A DNA stretch of 64,000 nucleotides. Source: an uncultured Clostridia bacterium. Lineage in GTDB: Bacteria; Bacillota; Clostridia; Christensenellales; UBA1242. The notes under the pieces are model-generated. The model was not told where the DNA came from. It saw only the letters and a program-made list of their open reading frames with translations, and ran no database searches. The stretch's first letter is position 1, and each line of letters opens with the position of its first letter. The stretch is from NCBI GenBank assembly GCA_934754355.1, contig CAKVID010000002.1, forward strand, positions 124,001-188,000, written 5' to 3'. A program made the position numbers and the translations under genes. Of the stretch, positions 29,717 to 40,400 are shown piece by piece.

Positions 29717-30064
29717 TTATTTTTTCTTTGTACTAGTTTTCTTTGTAGTTCCTTTAGTGGAAGTCTTAGTAGTTGTCTTTGATTTCGTTGTGGATTTCTT
29801 GGTTGTAGTTTTCTTTGCAGGTGCTTTTTTAGGTGCTTTTTCTTTCACTTCTTCTATTATATTATCTACTATTTCTACAACCATTTCATGTGAATCGTCT
29901 ATATTAGTATTATAGAATTTATTATGAGCCATTTCGCAGGGATTTTCTAGTGCTTTATCACAACACTTACAATAATCGAAAGACCCACAAGCATCAAAGC
30001 CTAGCATTGCACTCTTATTCCACTTAATTTCATCTAATTCTCTTTGTTTATCTGATGTAGCCAT
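29717..30064 (-). CDS. Small Cys-rich protein with lysine-rich, histone-H1-like tail
   Basis: 115 residues. The N-terminal half has a Cys cluster (CGSFDYCKCCDKALENPC, Cys at about 26, 32, 34, 35 and 43) that could bind metal or iron-sulfur. A short acidic linker follows (VVEIVDNIIEEVKEK). The last 40 residues are almost only Lys, Thr, Ser, Ala and Pro in KKxTxK repeats, the composition of bacterial histone-H1-like and ribosome-associated tails. The tail would bind nucleic acid or polyanions. The start follows AAGGAG. A similar tail ends the GNAT protein at 42864-44141. The family is not recognised; a ribosome- or nucleoid-associated role is speculative. Confidence 0.7.
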   Translation of the reverse strand: MATSDKQRELDEIKWNKSAMLGFDACGSFDYCKCCDKALENPCEMAHNKFYNTNIDDSHEMVVEIVDNIIEEVKEKAPKKAPAKKTTTKKSTTKSKTTTKTSTKGTTKKTSTKKK

Positions 30065-30178
30065 ATTATTACTCCTTGAAAATATACATTTTATTTAATC
30101 AAATAATAGTTTATTTGTCAAACAATAGTTACTAAGTATTTCAATATTTGACAAATTTATTTTTTTTGGAAAAAACTG

Positions 30179-30207
30179 TTGACATTCAAGACATTTTCTA
30201 TTATACT
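30179..30207 (+). promoter_or_regulatory. Promoter of tRNA-Glu
   Basis: TTGACA (30179-30184), a 17-base spacer and TATACT (30202-30207), 22 bases before the tRNA. Confidence 0.9.
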
Positions 30208-30228
30208 ACCTTTGTCAAATTTGAATTT

Positions 30229-30303
30229 GGTCCCATGGTCAAGAGGTTAAGACATCGCCCTTTCACGGCGGTAACAGGGGTTCGAGTCCCCTTGGGACTA
30301 CCA
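30229..30303 (+). tRNA. tRNA-Glu (UUC)
   Basis: 75 nt with acceptor GGTCCCA/TGGGACT, anticodon loop CTTTCAC (anticodon TTC), T stem AGGGG/CCCCT and encoded CCA. A promoter precedes it and a terminator follows. Confidence 0.96.
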
Positions 30304-30307
30304 TAAT

Positions 30308-30332
30308 AAGCACCAATTGTGGTGCTTTTTTA
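30308..30332 (+). terminator. Terminator of tRNA-Glu
   Basis: AAGCACCA, short loop, TGGTGCTT followed by a T-run, five bases after the CCA end. Confidence 0.9.
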
Positions 30333-30521
30333 TTTTCAATTACATTATCTCGTTTTAATTAGAATGTATCTAAGTACATTAACCAATCAAAATATTAATC
30401 AGTGAAACCACGGATATTTTTTTATGTGACTTATACAAATTTAAGATTGATAACCACTAATACTTATTATTTCTAAAAATTTCTCCATTACACAGTCTTA
30501 TTTCATTTCAAATTACCCCTA

Positions 30522-30550
30522 TTGCCATTGTACAAAAAGTATGATATAAT
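30522..30550 (+). promoter_or_regulatory. Promoter of the 162-aa membrane protein gene, with TTGTACAA in the spacer
   Basis: TTGCCA (30522-30527), a 17-base spacer and TATAAT (30545-30550). The spacer opens with the palindrome TTGTACAA (30528-30535), also found three times upstream of the Spo0A-like gene. Confidence 0.85.
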
Positions 30551-30582
30551 ATGTGTATCAATTAAATTTTGGGGAGAAATTT

Positions 30583-31071
30583 ATGAGAAAACTCAAGACA
30601 ACAAAACAAATAGCAAAAAGGACAAAAAAACTTGCAACTACTCTACTTCTTTCTACTGGAATTCTTACCGCGGGACTTGCATACAACATTGTTACTTATG
30701 ATAAATTAGATAATAATTATCAAAAAATTGTTGATAAATACAGCGTTGATAATCCAACTTATACAGAATTAGTAACCCATGCTACAAATACCGCAATTGA
30801 GGAATATCAAAACGGGAAAATAAATGACGAAGAATACTTTGACAGACTGGATAAACTAGGCGAGAAGCCTAACGAAGATATATTAAAACAAGCAACTTCA
30901 TACAATGAATTCAAAGAATATGAAGAAGCAAAAAAACGACTAGAAATAGTCAAATATGCCACTATTGCTAATACTGTTGCCACAGGATTAGTTGGCGGAT
31001 TTGCTACTATTAAGACTATAGATGTAGCCGAGAATGCAAGAAGAGAAAGAGAAGATAGAGATTTGTACTAA
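30583..31071 (+). CDS. Small protein with two membrane segments, function unknown
   Basis: 162 residues from the ATG at 30583, which has GGGGAG upstream; an earlier in-frame ATG at 30553 falls next to the -10 box and is not credible. A basic N-terminus (MRKLKTTKQIAKRTKK) is followed by a membrane segment (about 17-38), about 85 mostly helical charged residues, a second membrane segment (about 122-145) and a charged tail (ENARREREDRDLY). The order of parts equals that of the 155-aa protein encoded at 29139-29606 on the other strand. It has its own promoter and terminator. I do not recognise a family. Confidence 0.75.
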   Translation: MRKLKTTKQIAKRTKKLATTLLLSTGILTAGLAYNIVTYDKLDNNYQKIVDKYSVDNPTYTELVTHATNTAIEEYQNGKINDEEYFDRLDKLGEKPNEDILKQATSYNEFKEYEEAKKRLEIVKYATIANTVATGLVGGFATIKTIDVAENARREREDRDLY

Positions 31072-31078
31072 TTAATAT

Positions 31079-31105
31079 AAAGACTTGGAAACAAGTCTTT
31101 TTTTT
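31079..31105 (+). terminator. Terminator after the 162-aa membrane protein gene
   Basis: AAAGACTTG, a 4-base loop, CAAGTCTTT and a run of T. Confidence 0.92.
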
Positions 31106-31314
31106 ATTTCTCCACTATATTTTCTGCAATAAAATTTATGAACTATTCGCAATTATATTTCAAAATAAATAACTTAAAATTAAAGCAGTAATTATCAGAC
31201 AATTTGATTACCAATTAGATACCAAATTACGAATAGTAATTGTGAATATCTTTTAATGTTTATATACAAAATATAATATAGTGTAAATTATATATAATTT
31301 ATATGTAAATTTGT
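31106..31314. other. AT-rich intergenic sequence
   Basis: No open frame or structured element that I could support between the terminator and the promoter of the 3464-aa gene. Confidence 0.6.
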
Positions 31315-31343
31315 TTGTTAGATTTTGTCGATTGTGGTAAAAT
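31315..31343 (+). promoter_or_regulatory. Candidate promoter of the 3464-aa gene, overlapping a Spo0A-box-like site
   Basis: TTGTTA (31315-31320), a 17-base spacer and TAAAAT (31338-31343). The spacer holds TTTTGTCGA (31323-31331), close to the Spo0A-box consensus TTTGTCRAA. An inverted repeat ATTTAGTAG/CTACTAAAT follows, forming a possible 5' leader hairpin. Confidence 0.55.
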
Positions 31344-31442
31344 TATTTAGTAGAAATTTGTAGAGTAAATAAATTTGCTCTAAATACACTTCTACTACTA
31401 AATATGATTTTTACTACTAAATGGAAGAATGGAGAAAACTAA

Positions 31443-34400
31443 ATGGAAAGTAAGAAATTCAATTGGAACAAAATATTAAGCGGTTTAATTGCTAGTATTG
31501 GTATAATTCTTGTATGCTTGTTTATCGGCATTTGTTTTTTTGTACCGGTTAATATTAGTGCAAAGGCTTTAACCAAGAAAGACATCAAAGATAGCAATAT
31601 ATATTTCGTAGCTGCCAAAACTAAAATTAAGACGGCGACAAATTATGAAATGGTCAGACTTACAGATTCAAGCGGAAATTATTTCAATAGTTTCCAGTAT
31701 AAATATGACCAAAGCCTAGCGAAAACTCCACTATTTATGAGAACTAACTCATCTAACAAACTAAATAGTTATAGTTCTGGGCTTGGTAATATTAATTTAA
31801 CTTCTGGCAGTCAGTACTTAAGCCTATATGAAGACTACAAGAGTGAGAAAGTAGTAAGGACGGAATTTATCCCTACTAATGTAACTTCTTATCAGAATTC
31901 AATCACTGGCAACATTGAAGATGTTTTCTATGATGAGGCAGATGAGAATGACTTTGTAATGCTAGATAACTACAATAGTTATGCAAGTACATATAATGGC
32001 GGAACTAAACCTTTTAGTGTAGAGAATTTCTATTTGGCATTTGGTACTCCATACATTGATGAAGTAGATGGCAATCACACTACCCCAATCAATACATTGA
32101 GTGTTACCGGCAAACTATATTCCAATGGACAAGAATATAATCTAGTATTGAATAACCCTTCTTCCGCTCCAATGACAGAAAATACAGACGGATATAAATC
32201 ATTCTATTGGCATCAATATTTTGACTTATCCTCTCTTCAAGCATACAAAGATAATCAAGGCACTCCTTCTTCTAAGTATTCAATTAAAAATGAACAAGGT
32301 AGATATGATATTACTTTCCGTTTCATCAAATACACATTAAATGGCGATGGCAATTGGGAAGTTGGAGATAAAACAGAACAAGTATTTACTTATTCTTTCT
32401 ACCTACTAGATAGCGCTAATTATGATAGCATTCCTACTATTGGCAATGCAACACTTGGAGCAATTAGCAATAATGATACAAGTGAATATTTCTATAATTT
32501 CACAACCGACTACCCTTACATTACATATGATCCATCTAAATTTAATTTGAGTTACATTAGAGAAAATAGAGAAATAACCGAAAATATTACTTCTACATTC
32601 TCTGTTGGAACATACTCAATTGATGGCAAAATATATCCTAAGGGAATTATTACCTACTCTAATGGTAATGTAAATAAAAAACAAGTTGTAATTCTTGCTT
32701 ATTATAATGATGACAAAACTCTTGCTGAATATTTGTATTTATCTAATAACACTAGAAATACTATCAGCATTCCTTCTACCTACTCGCAAATTCAAACTTT
32801 GGTAGATAATAGAAGCCTAGACTTTGAATACAAAGTTACATACAAACTAGATAAAGTAACAAGTGGTAGCGAGACTAAATATATTACAACCAAATATTAC
32901 ACCAATGATTACAATAAGAAAGAATTAAGTCAAACATCAGATAATTATGACACGACCACTTCTCAAACTGAATATGTAAGAGTTGATGGAGATAATTATT
33001 ACTACTCTAGCAATGGAAACAGTGAAGAAAAAATTGCAGAGATTATTAAATCTGAAGGCAATATTGTAACAAATCTATATGTTACAAATTCACTACTTAA
33101 GAAGACTAATAATATTAAAACTCTAGACAAACTAAATAACCTGGACACACTCAACATAGACCTAAATAATGTAGGCTTTGAATACACTCTTAAATTTGAT
33201 GATTTGGGAATTTACAATTTTAATTATAATTACAATTGTGTAGTTTACAAAGATGCTCAAAATAAAGAAGTAATAACAAACCAACTAGGAAGTGCTACTA
33301 ATTCAAGCAATAGTGCTAATATCTTGAAAGTTAAAGACATTGCTCTTAACTATACAAAAAACGATAGCACTACCCCTGTTACACAGACTAACAACATTGT
33401 ACTTAATATCTGGGGTTATCTAAGTGTAGATAACAAAGTTACTCTTAATGGAATTGAATATTCTTTTGATGCTAATACACAGAAATTAACATTTAACGAT
33501 GGTAATGATGTAATTGTAGATATTAGTAATACAAACAATGCTCGTGAAGCCGTACTTGGAAATGCAAAAGCACAGGCAAATTACACAATTAATGTTGATG
33601 AGAATGGTCAGAATTATCTAAATATTGCTTACGAAATAGCAAGCATTAATGTATCTAAATCTCAAACCAAATATATCTCTCAGAAAGAAAGTGAAGATTA
33701 TGTTATCAATTACGAAGACACAATAACCAGTACTATTAGTATTCGTAACGATAATCAATCGGGAAACAAAATTTCAAGCAGTTTAATAAGCGGAAATGGT
33801 GACACTTCTCTTACTGCAAAATGGCAAAATGTAATCAATTTATTTAATTACTTGGAAGCCAAAGATGAGAGCAATAAAGAGTATCATCTAAATTATACTA
33901 CTATTGAATACTCCACTACTTCTCCTAATATTAGTAGTGATGAACTACATATATTTGGTTCGATGTCTTACTTTAACAAAGACGACAGCAATGCAATAAA
34001 TACAGACTCAAATAATGGCAAATCAAAATTAAGACAAGAAGATATTAGACTAAAGACAAATTATGTATCTGATATAACTAAGTATGTAAAGAGTTCCAAA
34101 GGTTACTTTAGCAAATCTTATGATGCAACTACTGATTTCAAAAATATCGTAGATGGCGACAAACAAGGACTTGTTAATGTTGCTATCAAAAATGGACTAG
34201 ATGCAAATAATATAATAGTTACAGATATTACACCAATATTCTGGAAGAATTTAAGTTCACTACTTTATAATGACAAAGTTAGTAGAAGTTATATTTATAG
34301 ATATACTAATTACAAAATTACTAATGATGGGTATATTGATTACGGAACCAATTGCATTACTAATCTATACACCAAAGATACTTACTGCCATCAAGATGGA

Positions 34401-37400
34401 TTATATGAAATTGTAGTTCTATATAAATACGATGGATTCAAATCTCTAAGTAATGATTATGATTATGGCAATACATTATTCTATCAAATTTATACATTTA
34501 TCATTGACAATAGTTCTCCAAAAATGGAAATCAAAGTTCAAGACACTGATGATATTGACAATGATAATGACACAGAAGAATATATAACTAATTTAGGCAT
34601 TAATAAATACACAAATAAAAATATTGAAATATCTTGGAATATCCCTACTTATTTCCAAAATGATGTATATATTGACATAGAGAGATTGTCATTTAGTAAT
34701 ACTAGAGAATTTAAGGCTACATACAAACAAGGGAATATTACAACCGAAACCGATAGCAATAATTATGCTAGTAAAACAACTAAATTTAAAACCCCTGCAC
34801 TATACGATAAGAAATATTGTGTAAATATCATTTCTGACGAGATTGCTTGCAATGGTAATTACAAAATCACATTACATTATAGTTCACAAGGCAATTCAAC
34901 AAGCACAGAAGAATTTGTAATCGACAAACAGAATATTGAAGGCATGAGAGTTTTGCCTGCTGTACAAAATGCTAATGGAACATATTCAACTAACGAAGAT
35001 AATCAATACTATACACCTGGCAAACAAATAATCAATTATAACTTCACATTCAGATATAATCCAAAAGCAAGTAAAGCCAAAATTTATACATATTGGTATA
35101 GAATTGATTTAATCTCTACAACCGAATTTGATAATTTATTAGATGTAGGCGATGATGAGAGTGCAATTACTACAACATTCAAGGTAAATGGCAAAGATAC
35201 AGATAGTTATGAATATGGCAATCAATATATTTATAATTATAATAACGACCAAACAGTTCTTAATGCTAATTACTTTACTTCTAATAGTAGTGCTATCTAT
35301 CTATTCAAGATGGTTGATGAGGCTGGCAACGAATGTAGATATGTTGTATTTTATGATGTAACCACACCTAGATTTAAGTTAAACCCAGCACCTAAGAATA
35401 ATATTATCAATGACACAACAGAACTTATTTGGGGTGATTACAAAGCAATCAAGATTGAAACTCCTGCAGGTTTTACTTTTGATAATACCAAGTTACTTAA
35501 CCACTACAGCAAGAATGTAGATATTGCAAATAGTTTGGAGGAAGTATTAACCTATATTAATTCTTCTAATTCATCATATCCTACTTCCAAGAACTTTAAT
35601 GATACTAAAGTTCAAGCAATTGGTGGAAATTTATATATGTTACTTCCAATTAGTGCAGTAACAATTAATGATGTATCCCCATCTACACTAAATGTAACTA
35701 ACAGTACTACCTATGTAGACTTTGTAGGAAACAATATTCCAGACAATTACTACTTCTTCCCTACTAATCCAGTCAAAGACGACCAAATTAATATAGGAAG
35801 TTATAGTAGCCCTATTTACAAAAATTTGAGTGGCACACCAACATATTTAAGTGCTATTAATTCAGATTTACAATCATTCAATAGATTTATTTCTGCTAAT
35901 TATACCGAAGGTCTAGATACTATTTGGGTAAATGGTACTATTGGCAAAGGCGAATTTACCTATCAAATATTTGATGGTCAAAGGAATAAAATTGAAGGTT
36001 ATGTATGGTTAACACTTGATAAAACTCAAACTTATGCTTATGGTATATTTGATAGCAAAACACCTGATGACCCATCTAAAGCAACTTCAATTACTGGAGA
36101 AGAAGGAAGTTATGCACTAAATAAACTATATATAAGTTCACTTCAAGCAACCACAGAAACACAACAAATTCCTGATTACACTTTAACATATAGATTTTTT
36201 GAACTAAATGATGATTTGTATGAGAATTTGTATAATAATTATTATATTTATAACGTTCAAATTATAAATTCAGAAAGCACAGACAAACCAACAAATATTA
36301 CAATCACCGGTAGTCAAACTTATTTGCAATTAATATATAGACATAATACTAATTCAAGCGATTACTTGACATATTATGTAGAATTAACCAATGAAGATGG
36401 TCAACCTTCGGCAAAACACTCTTATCCATATGATATAGAAGGTATTGCAGGAGAGCCAAATAGTTCGGGTAATCCACAACATATTTATAGCGTTAATAAA
36501 TCTACTTACACAATTGATGAAGGCGATGGTAATTTAAGATTATTCTCTAAGATAATCAACCCTACCCCTGATGCAACTGGCAAGACAGATATTGTTACCC
36601 AAGAAGGTCTATACATATTTAAGCGTATGTACACCAACCCATCTATTGATTTAGGATTGGATACTAGAATAGTTTACTATCTATACTATGTAGATAGAAC
36701 AGGTATTATAAATGTAACCACCCTTAATAGCATTAGCAAACAATTAATGTCTGACAAACAAGACTTTGGATTTGTACTAGGTAGTGATTACAAAAATGAG
36801 AATTTGAAGAAATACATTAATTCAGATTATCTAAGTAATGCACAATCTGCCAAAGATGTTAATTCTACATCTAGCAATACTTATAATAATATTTCTAATT
36901 TATTTACAACCAATAAGATATTAGTTCAATTCAATTTAACAGCAGACAAATATAACTTTGCAGCATTCATTAATAAATTTAGCGATGCTATTGATAATAA
37001 AATTGATAGTAATAATACTTGGGATAATGACACCAAACAGGCTATTAAGAATTATTCAAATGTTTTCTTATTTAACCCATATTTTTCAAGTAATCTATAT
37101 AAGATTGATTTAACTCTTGCCAAAGGCAGTGTTAATATCATAAATGAATCTGAAACAGATAGAAATTTGATATACAATGTATCGGCAATTAATAATTACC
37201 TTAAAGGTTCTTATTCTACTGGCGACACAAGAGATAATAGTTTCAATCTATTCTTACAAGATAGCAATTCAAATGCATATAATATTTATCTGAAAGATAA
37301 TAGCGGTTATAGATTATGGAAAGATGGTGCATTAGTTGATAGCAACTATAATGCAAACGAACTTGATATTTCATTCTATATCAAACACAATGCCCCTACT

Positions 37401-40400
37401 GGAGACAGTTATGGCAAATATTATGGTAGACATAATTATGATGAAGACCAAAATTCTGGTCATAGTATTCCAATTAACGAATATGTTGATGAAGATGGCA
37501 AAATTCAAATCACTTATGCCCTACTGGAGAAATACCTACAAAATGGTCAATTAGAGCCACTATCTCTTAATTACAAAGAAGAAAGAATGAATGGTGCTAA
37601 TGGCAGATATGTTAAACTTTATAGCACAAATAATGAAAGTTTGATATTCACATTCGATATTACTCAAGATGATACTCAAGCACAAATAGACCCTAATAAT
37701 ATCAAAATATACAAAGGTTCAATGAATGATAGTAATTTGATATTTAATAGAGTAAATGGCGAGAATATAGGCACTAGTCTAGTATCTGCTAGCCGAATGA
37801 CAACATCAATATTTACAAATGTAATTAATGGAATAACCAAATATGCAATTGTAGTATTTGATAATAACTTAGACGAAATATTAAACGAAGATGAGCAAGC
37901 ATATTCAAATTACAGATTATTAGACAAAGAGCATAACCCAGATAGCGAGAATTACTTTATTCAAATCAATTATGTTGGGGATCGTTCTAATTACATTCAA
38001 GAAGATAATAATGGTAATAGAATATCATTCTTCTCTACAACATTTGAAGTATCAATTGATAGAAATAAACCAGAATACAACTTAACTAAACTTATGAGTT
38101 TGGATAAGTATGTATACAACAATTCTATTACTACTCCAAGCACATCTAATTACACTTCTGTATTTGAAAGTTACAAGAAATTCTATAATTTCAAATTGGA
38201 TACAGCCTTTAACTTTGAGAGAAGTGATTTGGAAAATTATTTCTTTGCTTTAGATTATAGAAAAGATAGTTCTTTCATATTTGAAAGCATTGACGAACTA
38301 GATAGTAATGGTGGAATATTTATTAGAAATGTAAGTGGAACAAATTACAAATTCTCCAAGACCCCAGATGATTACAAGTCTTATTATGAGGCAACATATC
38401 TTCCTGGTAATCCACAGTTCTCCCCTAGCAGAGCAACTACACTAACTAAATATTCTGATATAACAATCTCTGATAGTTCTATATACTATTATATTGCTTA
38501 TGGTGCTTTGTCAGATAATGCAAATGACAAAACACTTAGAGCATATGATTTGATGAAATTCTTACAAGTAAATAATTACTACGAAATCATTGAACAAGAT
38601 GAAGCAGGAAACTATAGAGTTTATGGAGTTTACCTTCCAGATTATCTAAATACAACAGTTAGATTTGAGTACAAAGAAAATACTAATTCTGATGTAAAAT
38701 CTGGTTCATTAAATTACAACTCAAACCCTACAATTCCTAATATTAGTGGTATTGATTTTGCAATTACTTACTACAATACTAGCGATTATTTCGTTAAAGC
38801 AAATCTTACAATTAATTCAACTAGATTGAAAGAAACTCTAAGCATATATTACAGTCCAAAAGACGAAACAATATATATTAAAACAAGTTCTAATTTAATT
38901 AGAGACAAATTTAAAAATATTTCAATTGCAGATTATAATACTAGATTTATTGAAATAATTAATAATCAAATAAAGACATATAACGATATGACTTCTAGCA
39001 AAGATAGTAATTACTACACTCAATATGGTTATGTAATTAATCTAGTGCTTGTAGATAGATTAGGTATCAAATCAAGTATCTCTGATACTAAATTATTTGA
39101 TTATGATTTTACTTATAATGTTGCCGGCAGTATTCTAGAACCAATATTCAAAAATAATGCAAACAACTTCAATATGATTATTCCTGCAATGCAAGGAACA
39201 ACATATATAGAACAAGTTAGCGCTTCTATATTCCAAGGCGGTTGGTCTCCAAAAGACCCAGACGATATGTCTAATTCATTTAGTAAGACCGCTAATGAAT
39301 TAAAGAAAGGTACAACATATACTCTTAATAAAGGCGTATACAAATTTGTAATTACTGATAACTTCAAGAGAACCAATACTTACTTCTACGAGTTTGGTAC
39401 AAACACTCAATCGGGTGGACTTTTGAATTTCACTGACAAATATGTTGATTACACAGATGGTTATACATATACTGCCAAGACTGCCAACTTTGTATATGAT
39501 AATAGCATCTATGATATCTTCATCAAATTTATTGGTGAGAGTGGCGAGATCGAATATCCAGATAGTGACACTAACCCACATATTGTATATAGCAGTAATA
39601 AATCTTATAGTGCTAGCGACCTAAGACAATACGGCATGTCGGTTGCTACAATTGATAATATAACCACTATTTCATTCTATGGAGTAACAGACTTAACTAA
39701 GTATCACATCAAGACTATTCCTGCTAGTATATCTAGTCAATTTGATTACACTTGGGGTGCAGAGAAAGATAGTAACGAATATCTAGTTTATGATAGAAAA
39801 CTAGCAATATACACCGCTATTCAATCCCCTATTATTAGAAATAGTAGTGGCAATATACTTGATACTAGCGAACATCTAAATTTAAGCGAAGACTTTGTAG
39901 TAACTACTGCTTGGACAAATGGTTACTCTCAAGATAGACAAATAAATTTTGATAGCAAAATTTATTTGGAGAGGACTTATACACAAAATAATATTTTAAG
40001 AACAGAGAGATTTACTAATTCGGATACTTATTCTATCACCAAACAAGGCGAATACACTGCTTATGTTATAAACGCTCTTAATAATAGAAGTGAAGCAATT
40101 TCATTCTCTAGAGGAGATAGTGAAGTAGGTATTTACTCTGTACTAAATATTGCAAATAAGACATCTTCCAAGCTTAATCCTTCTGCCAAAGTTACTAGCG
40201 ATAATTATGAAACAGAAGACGAGAACAGAACACTAATTGAGTTCAACTACTTTACCACCATTGACTTCTTTAGTTTCAAAGACTTATCTACTAATGAAAT
40301 AATTGAACCTAGTATTCTAGTAAGCAGAGACGAAGATGATACATTCAGTTCTATTGAAAATATTGCAATTAATAGAAATACTAATAAATATATGGATATC

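Noticed and set aside
30553..30582. Earlier start for the 162-aa membrane protein
   Set aside because: The upstream ATG lies right beside the -10 box and has no ribosome site, while the ATG at 30583 has GGGGAG.
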